Assembly: GCA_934462885.1 (NCBI GenBank)
Contig: CAKSJC010000099.1
Coordinates: forward strand, 1 to 6,409
DNA from: an uncultured Eubacteriales bacterium
GTDB taxonomy: Bacteria; Bacillota; Clostridia; Oscillospirales; CAG-272
Direction: 5' to 3'
DNA length: 6,409 bases
Part shown: positions 1 to 5,712 of the stretch, piece by piece
Layout: each line of letters begins with the position of its first letter
How positions within the stretch are numbered: position 1 is the stretch's first letter
Made by a program: the position numbers and the translations under genes
Notes under the pieces: generated by a model
Told to the model about the DNA's origin: nothing
Seen by the model: only the letters and a program-made list of their open reading frames with translations
Database searches by the model: none

Positions 1-668
1 ACCATACCCGTTCCGATGTCATTGTTGACAGACTTTTGCGATTGAGCCCGGAGACAGCCTGAAAGAGCCGTAAAGGAGTTTGCGATACAAAGTCCGATTA
101 TTGTCGTAAATACGGGATTTATAGACGAGGAACGTACCATATCGGCATTGTTTCCTGTGGCGCGGATAGCTAACCCGAGCCTTGTTTTGAGAAACAGGGC
201 GAGGAATACAGATATTATAATCACGGCGGCAGCCGCCACTATAAGTTTATACTGCTTTGCAAAAACACTTCCGTCGAGAAAGTCTTTCAGTTTTGTGAAT
301 ACAGTCTCGGTTTTGTTCATGTTGAGGATCGACGAACCGCCCATGATAGCAATGTTCACGGAATAAAGAGCTGTATTTACTATTATTCCCGAAAGAAGGC
401 TGTCGACTCCCATTTTTGTTTGGAGAAAGGCGGTAATAAATCCCGATGCTATGCCCGCGAGCATTGCAGCCGCGATAGCAAGATAAGGATGACCGGCTAT
501 TGCGACAGTGGCGCCGACAGCCGCTCCGAGCGTGAAGCAGCCGTCGGTGGAAAGATCGCATACATTAAGCATCGAGTAGCTTAAAAACAGGGCAAGAACA
601 GTGAGCGCACTCATCAAACCAAGCTCAAGAGCGGTTTGAAGCAGTGTAATAATCGAATCAATAGGCAT
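1..668 (-). CDS. ABC transporter permease, TrpY-like (COG4120 / BPD_transp_2 type), 3' end cut by window edge
   Basis: Inner-membrane permease of an ABC importer, partnered with the lipoprotein encoded just upstream. 222 codons are visible before the left edge; the C-terminus is missing. The protein is mostly hydrophobic: helices lie around residues 6-36, 45-80, 93-112 and 142-160, and another starts near 184. Seen motifs are DLSTDGCFTLGAAV (39-52), which matches the D-L-S-x-D-G-x-F-x-LGAA signature of branched-chain-type permeases, and LAIRATGNN (166-174) followed by SSIN, the cytoplasmic loop expected to contact the ATPase. ATG at 666-668 is preceded by GGTGA (677-681) with 8 bases between. 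Only 18 bases separate it from the stop of the lipoprotein gene, so the two are co-transcribed and under the Trp T-box upstream. Substrate as tryptophan is inferred from that T-box, not from the permease itself. Family call is firm; the specificity is an inference. Confidence 0.9.
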   Translation of the reverse strand, partial: MPIDSIITLLQTALELGLMSALTVLALFLSYSMLNVCDLSTDGCFTLGAAVGATVAIAGHPYLAIAAAMLAGIASGFITAFLQTKMGVDSLLSGIIVNTALYSVNIAIMGGSSILNMNKTETVFTKLKDFLDGSVFAKQYKLIVAAAAVIIISVFLALFLKTRLGLAIRATGNNADMVRSSSINPVFTTIIGLCIANSFTALSGCLRAQSQKSVNNDIGTGM

Positions 669-686
669 TTTTTATTTCACCGTAAA

Positions 687-1724
687 TTATTTGTTGAGAT
701 CGTCGAAGCTTTCGGCAGTAACGATCGTTTCGACTTTTGTGCAGAAAGGAGCGAACGCTTCTTTAATCTCATTGAAGTCATAGCCGAGCTTATCGCAGCT
801 TTCGGTGTTTACGGTTGCCGTTCCGTTGTCAAATGTAAGAACGGGAACAGATGCCGGATCCTTACCGTTAAGAAGAATATCTGCTATCATGTCAGCTGTC
901 TGTTGACCGAGGTTTGCGTAATCAACGCCGTATCCGAGGAACGCGCCGTTAAGAGCGAAAGAATCGGCACCTGTATAGTGCGGTATTTTAGCGTCTGTGA
1001 AAATTTCGTAGATAGAAAGCTCGGATTTCATTACAGTGTTGTCTGTAGGTGTAAATACGGCGTCAACGCCGTCTGATACCATTGCCTGAGCTGCGAGGAC
1101 TATTTCATCGACTGTTGTTCCGGTGTGCTCGACGTACTTAACTCCGCGTGCGTCGAGATAAGCTTTAGCGTCGGCAATAGGAGTTGCCGAGGAGTCCTGC
1201 CCTACATCATAGAGAAGACCGATTTTGTCGGCGTCAGGATCGGCTGCAAAGATAAGATTCATTACGGAAGCTGTGTCGAGGTAATCGGAGGTGCCTGTGA
1301 TGTTGCTTCCGGGAGTTTCAAGAGATTCAACTATTCCGACGGATATAGGATCGGAAACAGCCGCGAAAACTACCGGAGTCCGGTCATCCTCGGTAGCAGC
1401 CTGCATTGCCATTGCAACGGGCGTTGCCACTCCGACCATGAGGTCAACTTTGTCTGCTTTGAAGTTTGAGATTATCTGAGACATGAGGTTTGCGTCGGCA
1501 TTACAGTTGTCGGTAAGTACTTTGAACGTTACGTTCTTTTCTTCGCCGATTGCAGAAAGACGGGATGTGATATTTTCGATTATCTGATTAAGGGAAGCGT
1601 CGTCAACGTAGTTGCAGATACCGATAGTGTAGTCTGCATCTTTTTTTGTGTCTGAATTTCCGCAGGAAGAGAGAACGGAAGCGGCGATAACAAGTGAGAG
1701 AATAATAGCGAAGAACTTTTTCAT
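687..1724 (-). CDS. ABC transporter substrate-binding lipoprotein, ABC_sub_bind family, probable tryptophan importer (TrpX-like)
   Basis: Surface-anchored solute-binding protein of 345 residues, normal length for the ABC_sub_bind (PF04392 / COG2984) family. A lipoprotein signal is plain: MKK, a hydrophobic core (residues 4-18) and lipobox LSSC with the lipidated cysteine at 21. The mature part shows the two-lobed family pattern: YTIGICNYVDDASLNQ near the start, VDLMVGVATPVAMA, PVVFAAVSDPISVGIV, NITGTSDYLD, DAVFTPTDNTV, and GYGVDYANLGQQTADM near the end. ATG at 1722-1724 has a good site, AAAGGA at 1734-1739, 9 bases upstream. It is the first gene behind the T-box at 1850-2136 and is followed 18 bases later by its permease. 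The family is often annotated without a ligand; members in streptococci (TrpX) serve tryptophan import. The UGG specifier of the leader supports tryptophan or a near relative here. Family call very sure; ligand likely. Confidence 0.95.
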   Translation of the reverse strand: MKKFFAIILSLVIAASVLSSCGNSDTKKDADYTIGICNYVDDASLNQIIENITSRLSAIGEEKNVTFKVLTDNCNADANLMSQIISNFKADKVDLMVGVATPVAMAMQAATEDDRTPVVFAAVSDPISVGIVESLETPGSNITGTSDYLDTASVMNLIFAADPDADKIGLLYDVGQDSSATPIADAKAYLDARGVKYVEHTGTTVDEIVLAAQAMVSDGVDAVFTPTDNTVMKSELSIYEIFTDAKIPHYTGADSFALNGAFLGYGVDYANLGQQTADMIADILLNGKDPASVPVLTFDNGTATVNTESCDKLGYDFNEIKEAFAPFCTKVETIVTAESFDDLNK

Positions 1725-1813
1725 TTTGTTTTTTCCTTTCGTTATTTACATTTTATTTAATAAGTTGGTTTTTTGTGTTGTAGCGTTTGATAGATTTGAG
1801 ATAATGATGAATC

Positions 1814-1827
1814 GGCGCATATGCGCC
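1814..1827. repeat. Perfect 14-bp palindrome in the leader between attenuator and lipoprotein gene
   Basis: GGCGCATATGCGCC is a perfect two-fold palindrome. It lies downstream of the T-box terminator and about 90 bases before the lipoprotein start, in otherwise AT-rich DNA. Copies of GATTCA (minus strand) sit on both sides of it. In RNA it could form only a 5-bp hairpin with an AUAU loop and has no U-run, so it is not a terminator. It could be a protein operator or a small leader hairpin; function unknown. Confidence 0.45.
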
Positions 1828-1849
1828 ATTTTGAATCCATAATAAACAT

Positions 1850-1891
1850 AAAAAACTCCCATCCCAACAATTTTAATTGCTGGGACAGGAG
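1850..1891 (-). terminator. Intrinsic terminator of the Trp T-box attenuator
   Basis: On the minus strand CUCCUGUCCCAGCAA pairs along its whole length (15 bp, with three G-U pairs) with UUGUUGGGAUGGGAG around a 6-base loop, followed by six U residues (1855-1850). The 5' arm holds the UCCUGUCCC needed by the antiterminator, so formation depends on tRNA charging. Confidence 0.95.
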
Positions 1892-2136
1892 CATAAATCC
1901 TGCGGTGCCACCCGGCTTAACGTGTTAATAACACATTCACTCAGCGCGTACATACAATACGCCGACCTTTTTTCACGGAGAGTCACAACTCCGTCGCACA
2001 TACCGGAAGACATACGTCTTCTTTCCGCTTGCCCTCGGAAGCCCATTCAATCTTACTCTTTAACTACCGCATTTCCATCGTCGGCGGCTCTCTGAAAGTA
2101 AGCGATAAGATCTACTCACTCTTCCTCATCGGTTTT
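1850..2136 (-). ncRNA. T-box riboswitch, tryptophan-specific (UGG specifier), controlling the ABC importer operon
   Basis: Transcription attenuator that senses uncharged tRNA. On the minus strand, Stem I is closed by GGAAG (2125-2121) with CUUCC (2041-2037). Above it lies the specifier loop, whose left strand is AGUGAGUAG and right strand is UGAAUGGG. Then comes an AUCUUA/UAAGAU helix (2111-2106 with 2055-2050). The GAA-UGG-G context puts the specifier UGG (Trp) at 2043-2045. The AG bulge AGAGAG is at 2088-2093. The T-box sequence AAGCCGGGUGGCACCGC is at 1902-1918; its bulge UGGC (1907-1910) would pair with a tRNA ending GCCA, that is discriminator G73, as in bacterial tRNA-Trp. The antiterminator pairs GGG with CCC and CAGGA with UCCUG (1882-1915) and overlaps the terminator stem at 1856-1891, so the two are exclusive. 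Class call is very sure; the Trp assignment is strong, since helix placement and bulge agree. Confidence 0.95.
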
Positions 2137-2140
2137 CTGT

Positions 2141-2169
2141 ATAATAGCACATTATAATTTGTTTGTCAA
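2141..2169 (-). promoter_or_regulatory. Sigma-A type promoter of the Trp T-box / ABC importer operon
   Basis: TTGACA (2164-2169) and TATTAT (2141-2146) are separated by exactly 17 bases. Transcription would begin near 2134-2136, just before Stem I of the T-box. The -35 box lies only 19 bases past the glycosyltransferase stop codon. Confidence 0.9.
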
Positions 2170-2188
2170 GCTTTTTTGCAAAAAAAAT

Positions 2189-3478
2189 TTATGAATCCGC
2201 GTATTCTTTTGTTTTATTTTTGTCTTTTAGCTTGTCAATGGAGATTGTCACCTTATGCTCGATAGGATTCCACTGAGACTTTGAGAATATAGCACAGACC
2301 GCTATCGGTATGTATGTGAACATAAAGAGCGGATAAGTAAAAATGTAAATGATTTTTTTGGTAAGAGATCCGGACACTTTATTGTGGTTCATAAATACAG
2401 TCATGAGAGACGAGAGCGCCATAAAGAGGTACATTCCTACAACGGATAGAATACCGCTTCTTAGAAGAAGATCGTAATGCTTGGGTATTATAAGCGTAAC
2501 GATTGGTATAAGCGAAACCAAAATCGAGAAAAGATATCCCCAAAGCGAAAGCGTCAGAGTTTCAAAACATCCCCAAGCGCGTCCAAAGCCGCGAAACATA
2601 CCGCAAAAGAGACGCCAACCGTATTTAAGAGATACTTGAAGTCCTCCCTGTACCCAGCGTTTTCTTTGATTCCATGACTGGGCGAGAGTTTCCGGCTGTT
2701 CATCGTATAAAACGGCGCTTTCGCAATATCCGATTTTTACTCCTTCGGCGGCGCACCAGCTGTTGAACTCTATATCCTCAGTGAGAGTGAAGAAATTCCA
2801 TCCGCCCATTTTGCGGTACAGTTCGCGCGTAAAGCCGAAGCCGGTTCCGGTTACGGCGCAGGTTGTTCCGAGCGCCATTCTTGAAGCATTCAGATGAGAG
2901 CTGTCATGCAGATACCAGTACGAATATCCTGCCGAGATGCTGTTCGTCATGGGATTTTTGGAATTTCGGTATCCGCATACTGCCTGATATCCGTCGCTGA
3001 ATATTTTATTTATCTCGGTAATGTAATTTTCAGACAAAAGATTATCTGCGTCAAAGATAAGAAAAGCGTCGTAGGAGTCTGTCAGTCCGTCGTTTTCCAT
3101 ACAGCGTAGAAGAAAATTGACCGCATATCCTTTGCCGACCTTTTCGGTATTGAATCTTTCGTATACTTTAACGCCGTGTTCTCTTGCCACATCCGCCGTT
3201 TTGTCTGAGCAGTTGTCGGCTATGACGAAAACATCGAACAGTTCCTTATTGTAATCCTGTGCGCTTATGGAGTCAAGCAGATACGGAATAACATTTTCTT
3301 CATTGCGCGCGGCAACGAGAATTGCATATTTGTTGGGTTTCGGTGGATTTTTGATACGGTATTTTTTGAAAAGAGGAACAAACAGATAAACTACCTGATA
3401 AAAGTAGCATAAAAACAGGATTACGGCAAGTACCCGTCCTGCTGTGTTCATCAATGATAAAATTTCAATTATAGTCAT
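2189..3478 (-). CDS. Membrane-bound processive-type family 2 glycosyltransferase
   Basis: Predicted transfer of sugar from a nucleotide-sugar to a growing glycan at the cytoplasmic face of the membrane. 429 residues with all GT2 landmarks: VAARNEE (55-61) for nucleotide binding, the DxD metal motif DADN (143-146), TED (233-235) with the catalytic-base aspartate, and QRKRW (271-275), the QxxRW box typical of processive enzymes such as cellulose, hyaluronan and poly-GlcNAc synthases. One membrane helix precedes the domain (about 15-37) and about three follow it (roughly 303-330, 338-363, 372-397); the tail is basic and polar. There is no PilZ domain. ATG at 3476-3478 is chosen because an in-frame TAA lies 6 bases upstream; no good Shine-Dalgarno is seen before it. 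Neighbours do not show a polysaccharide cluster, so the sugar and product cannot be named; glycolipid synthesis is an alternative. Family certain, product unknown. Confidence 0.92.
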   Translation of the reverse strand: MTIIEILSLMNTAGRVLAVILFLCYFYQVVYLFVPLFKKYRIKNPPKPNKYAILVAARNEENVIPYLLDSISAQDYNKELFDVFVIADNCSDKTADVAREHGVKVYERFNTEKVGKGYAVNFLLRCMENDGLTDSYDAFLIFDADNLLSENYITEINKIFSDGYQAVCGYRNSKNPMTNSISAGYSYWYLHDSSHLNASRMALGTTCAVTGTGFGFTRELYRKMGGWNFFTLTEDIEFNSWCAAEGVKIGYCESAVLYDEQPETLAQSWNQRKRWVQGGLQVSLKYGWRLFCGMFRGFGRAWGCFETLTLSLWGYLFSILVSLIPIVTLIIPKHYDLLLRSGILSVVGMYLFMALSSLMTVFMNHNKVSGSLTKKIIYIFTYPLFMFTYIPIAVCAIFSKSQWNPIEHKVTISIDKLKDKNKTKEYADS

Positions 3479-3544
3479 TTTTTAATCACGCTTTTTGGTT
3501 TTATTTTCATTTTTCCGAACGCGGAAAGAAAACTTTTTTATTTT

Positions 3545-3573
3545 ATTATACATTTTAAACAGTTAAAAGACAA
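3545..3573 (-). promoter_or_regulatory. Candidate promoter P2 of the glycosyltransferase gene
   Basis: A perfect TATAAT (3545-3550) lies 17 bases from TTGTCT (3568-3573), a 4-of-6 match to the -35 box. It would give a leader of about 60 bases. The AT-richness of the region raises the chance of fortuitous matches. Confidence 0.5.
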
Positions 3574-3575
3574 TG

Positions 3576-3604
3576 CGGTTTTGATTAGAAATTGATTAAA
3601 ACCG
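3576..3604. repeat. Inverted repeat in the glycosyltransferase 5' region
   Basis: CGGTTTT (3576-3582) and AAAACCG (3598-3604) form a 7-bp stem around 15 bases that include the direct repeat TTGATTA. It lies between candidate promoters P1 and P2. It lacks a clean U-run on either strand, so it is a leader hairpin or operator candidate rather than a terminator. Confidence 0.4.
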
Positions 3605-3613
3605 TATATTGTT

Positions 3614-3642
3614 TTTATATAAAATATTTCCGAAAAAGTCAA
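3614..3642 (-). promoter_or_regulatory. Candidate promoter P1 of the glycosyltransferase gene
   Basis: TTGACT (3637-3642) and TATAAA (3614-3619), each a 5-of-6 match, are separated by 17 bases. A transcript from near 3607 would carry a leader of about 130 bases that includes the inverted repeat at 3576-3604. The 202-base gap between the carboxypeptidase stop and the glycosyltransferase start holds no other gene that I can support. Confidence 0.6.
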
Positions 3643-3680
3643 AAAAATTCTGTGTGTAATTTCAAAGGTTTTAACTTAAT

Positions 3681-5177
3681 TTAACACAAGATAATACCGC
3701 AAAACTTTTTTTCAAGATAAGAGCAGTAAACTTCCGGATCGAACTCTCCGCATACTGAGCGGAACAGATCGGCGGGATCGAACATTTTTCCGTGTTTCCA
3801 GATTTTATCGCAGAGCCACAAATTAATCTTTGTGAAATCTCCGAGTGAAACTTCTGAATACACGTCAAATTCTTTATTCATCAAATCAAGATACTGTGCG
3901 CCGTAAGCAGATCCTATTGCGTATGAAGGAAAGTAACCGATGTTGGCGTTCGACCAATGACTATCCTGCAAAACTCCCATGCGATCGTTTGGAACTTCGA
4001 TTCCGAGGTATTCTTCGTAAAGCCTGTTCCATTCGCCGGGAAGAGAATCCGTGTCAATGGTTCCGTCGAACAATTTCTTTTCAAGCTCGTATCGTATCAT
4101 GATGTGCATAGAATATGTCAGCTCATCGGCGTCGGTACGGATGAGAGAAGGAGCAGATTTGTTTATCATTCTGTAAAAATTATTTTTTGAGATATCTGCG
4201 AGACGGTTATTGAACTCGGAGTTAAGCAGATCATAGAGAACGTTGCAAAAAGGTCTGCTTCTGCCGATATAGTTTTCGTAGAATCGCGACTGACTTTCGT
4301 GTATCGCCATTGAAACACCGCCGGCAAGACAAGTGCCGACAAGCTCGTCTCCCACGTTTAACTCGTAGAGAGCGTGACCGCCCTCATGTATCACACTGTA
4401 CAAAGACGAAAGAAAATTTTCCGCAAAGTAATGCGTTGTAATACGTACATCATGCTTGTTTACGTTTGCCGTAAACGGATGCTCCGTTTGACCGAGAGTG
4501 CAGTACGCAGGATCGATGTTCATCATATCCATTATGAGTGCGGAAATCTTTTCTTGTTCTCCTACCGAAAAAAGCGGAAGTATGGGAGCGTCGTCAATTT
4601 GCGGAGCGGACGTTACTTTTTTTATTACGGGAACTAGTCTTTTTCTCAGAGACGCAAAAAAAGCGTCGCATTTTTTGCGTGTAAGTCCTCTTTCAAAAAG
4701 ATCGAGAGTATAATTGTACGGATCCTCATCCTTATTTACGTACTCCGACTGCCTTTTCATGGAGTCAAATATTTTTGTAAGATAAGGCTTGAAGAGCGGA
4801 TAGTCGTTTTTTTCTTTAGCTTCATGCCAAACGGAGCTCGCGGATGAAATGAGCATATTGAAATCAACGACCTCTGAAAGCGGTATTTTTCTGGTGCGAT
4901 CAAGAGTGCGGTAAAGCTCCGAAACATTGCGCGACATTACGGGATCGAGAGTGTCTTTTATTTCATTGAGGAATTCGATAGCTTTTTCGGCTTCCGGATC
5001 GGTAGTGAGTTCATATGTCATACGTGAAAGTTCTCCGAGAGTTTTCGCGCGGTATTCCGCGCTTCCGCGGGGAGCGACCGTTTCACCGTCAATATAAAGT
5101 ATTGATACTGCATGATCAAGCGCGGCAAGAGACGCCTGATTTTTTGCAAGCGTATCAAGGGCGGTTTCTTTGTTCAT
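3681..5177 (-). CDS. M32 family metallocarboxypeptidase (carboxypeptidase Taq type)
   Basis: Cytosolic zinc enzyme that removes C-terminal residues from peptides. 498 residues, the usual M32 length. Seen in order: N-terminal helical region (LDHAVSILYIDGETVAPRGS), DVRITTHY (243-250), the zinc motif HEGGH (264-268) in IHEGGHALYELN, the third ligand in HESQSRFYEN (Glu294), IRYELEKKLFDG (362-373), and GVLQDSHWS...GYFPSYAIGSAYGAQ (401-429). Family versions usually have LQDVHWS and FGYFPSY. All zinc and catalytic residues are present, so it should be active. The start is ATG at 5175-5177, with AAAGGAG (5184-5190) placed 6 bases upstream. A TTG at 5193-5195 in the same frame would put that ribosome binding site inside the coding region and is rejected. 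Single-gene unit with its own strong promoter. Homologous to CPTaq and B. subtilis YpwA. Very sure. Confidence 0.96.
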   Translation of the reverse strand: MNKETALDTLAKNQASLAALDHAVSILYIDGETVAPRGSAEYRAKTLGELSRMTYELTTDPEAEKAIEFLNEIKDTLDPVMSRNVSELYRTLDRTRKIPLSEVVDFNMLISSASSVWHEAKEKNDYPLFKPYLTKIFDSMKRQSEYVNKDEDPYNYTLDLFERGLTRKKCDAFFASLRKRLVPVIKKVTSAPQIDDAPILPLFSVGEQEKISALIMDMMNIDPAYCTLGQTEHPFTANVNKHDVRITTHYFAENFLSSLYSVIHEGGHALYELNVGDELVGTCLAGGVSMAIHESQSRFYENYIGRSRPFCNVLYDLLNSEFNNRLADISKNNFYRMINKSAPSLIRTDADELTYSMHIMIRYELEKKLFDGTIDTDSLPGEWNRLYEEYLGIEVPNDRMGVLQDSHWSNANIGYFPSYAIGSAYGAQYLDLMNKEFDVYSEVSLGDFTKINLWLCDKIWKHGKMFDPADLFRSVCGEFDPEVYCSYLEKKFCGIILC

Positions 5178-5212
5178 AGCATACTCCTTTATCAATTCTT
5201 ATACATGATAAA

Positions 5213-5242
5213 ATTATATCACGTAAAAATATATAATGTCAA
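5213..5242 (-). promoter_or_regulatory. Promoter of the M32 carboxypeptidase gene
   Basis: TTGACA (5237-5242) and TATAAT (5213-5218) are both perfect, 18 bases apart, and the -10 box carries the TGn extension. Transcription would start near 5206, leaving a leader of about 29 bases. It fires away from the thrS promoter. Confidence 0.88.
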
Positions 5243-5295
5243 TAAAATTAAGATGAAGAATAACAAAAATATGAATTGTACACCTACAAATCGGA

Positions 5296-5379
5296 TGAAG
5301 CTGTTTTTTATTTTGTGCTTGACAAATAAAATTTGTGCTGATATAATGTAAGTTGTGGGATAAGCTGAAGCTGTTTTTT
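5296..5379. repeat. 14-bp direct repeat flanking the thrS promoter (5296-5309 and 5366-5379)
   Basis: TGAAGCTGTTTTTT occurs twice, exactly 70 bases apart. One copy lies upstream of the promoter; the other is in the transcribed 5' strand of T-box Stem I. The DNA between does not look like a longer duplication. It may be a remnant of duplication or chance in a T-rich context. Confidence 0.5.
5319..5347 (+). promoter_or_regulatory. thrS: Promoter of thrS, with operator-like palindrome in its spacer
   Basis: Perfect TTGACA (5319-5324) and TATAAT (5342-5347) with a 17-base spacer; start of transcription near 5354. The spacer region contains the perfect inverted repeat ACAAAT-aaa-ATTTGT (5322-5336), and TTTGTGCT occurs at 5312-5319 and 5332-5339, exactly 20 bases apart. 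These could be binding sites for a regulator, but no partner is known. Confidence 0.92.
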
Positions 5380-5551
5380 TGCGCACAGAGAGAAACATGA
5401 GCTGAGAAGTTTCCGTAATACTGCAAGCAGTACCGCCCTGACGAGTAAAACGTCGCTATAAATTTTTATATAAAATGAGTTAAAAGCTCGGGTGGAACCG
5501 TGTGAGTTTTTCTTGCACCCCGAACAGGATTCCCTGACCTGCGGCTTTTTT
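5354..5551 (+). ncRNA. T-box riboswitch of thrS (threonine)
   Basis: Attenuator that lets transcription enter thrS when tRNA-Thr is uncharged. The T-box core CUCGGGUGGAACCG is at 5487-5500. Its antiterminator is very clear: UCGGG (5488-5492) with CCCGA (5519-5523), the 7-base bulge UGGAACC, then GUGUGAG (5500-5506) with CUUGCAC (5512-5518). The bulge UGGA predicts a tRNA ending UCCA. The distal part of Stem I is recognisable: CAGAGAG, then GAAAC pairing with GUUUC (about 5386-5413). A small hairpin GACG/CGUC (5440-5454) fits Stem III. The specifier loop is less standard. GGG (5357-5359) with CCC (5436-5438) and CUG with CAG leave ACC (5432-5434, Thr) exposed, followed by G; the usual GAA before the specifier is missing. 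ACU at 5420-5422 is an alternative. The class is sure from the core; the codon is tentative and leans on the downstream gene. Confidence 0.9.
5520..5551 (+). terminator. Intrinsic terminator of the thrS T-box
   Basis: CCG-aa-CAGG pairs with CCUG-CGG (5520-5528 with 5538-5544, AA bulged) around a 9-base loop, then C and six U residues (5546-5551). The 5' arm uses CCG at 5520-5522, which the antiterminator also needs, so the two structures exclude each other. The stem is modest in strength. Confidence 0.8.
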
Positions 5552-5712
5552 GTTTTGCCGCGAGTATTATCCGTTATAAAAACATCTGCGTGAGGGATAT
5601 AATTCGGCTTGAAATAAAGCGTATCCCGTTCACGCGAAAGAATGCCGAATCAGGTTTTCTTTCAAATTTCTTATTTACAATGCCGCGCGGTATTGTAACA
5701 CCGGTGACAGTT
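5552..5712 (+). promoter_or_regulatory. Post-attenuator leader of thrS with a long inverted repeat
   Basis: Between the T-box terminator and the chosen thrS start lie 161 transcribed bases. They contain ATTCGGC (5602-5608) and GCCGAAT (5644-5650), a perfect 7-bp stem, enclosing a smaller GCGT/ACGC stem (5619-5622 with 5632-5635). Nearer the start are the short palindromes CCGCGCGG (5683-5690) and CACCGGTG (5699-5706); the second holds the likely ribosome binding site. The thrS frame is open through this whole stretch. No separate gene is supported. Confidence 0.45.

Noticed and set aside
247..561. Minus-strand frame rich in Arg, Ser and His within the permease gene
   Set aside because: It is an alternate frame of the permease, whose own frame is open through the left edge with clear membrane helices and family motifs.
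636..1479. Plus-strand open frames across the lipoprotein gene
   Set aside because: They are antisense to a well-supported gene, have no ribosome binding site or recognisable domain, and reflect the composition of the real frame.
1877..2095. Plus-strand open frame of about 72 codons within the Trp T-box
   Set aside because: The stretch is fully explained by the minus-strand leader RNA.
2172..2185. TTTTTTGCAAAAAA as a terminator after the glycosyltransferase
   Set aside because: The palindrome has only one G-C step and no loop, so it cannot form a stable terminator hairpin.
5178..5195. TTG start that would add six residues to the M32 carboxypeptidase
   Set aside because: The ideal AAAGGAG ribosome binding site lies inside this extension and serves the ATG at 5175-5177.
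5214..5426. Possible small gene in the carboxypeptidase/thrS intergenic region
   Set aside because: It overlaps two strong divergent promoters and the T-box, and has no ribosome binding site or protein-like composition.
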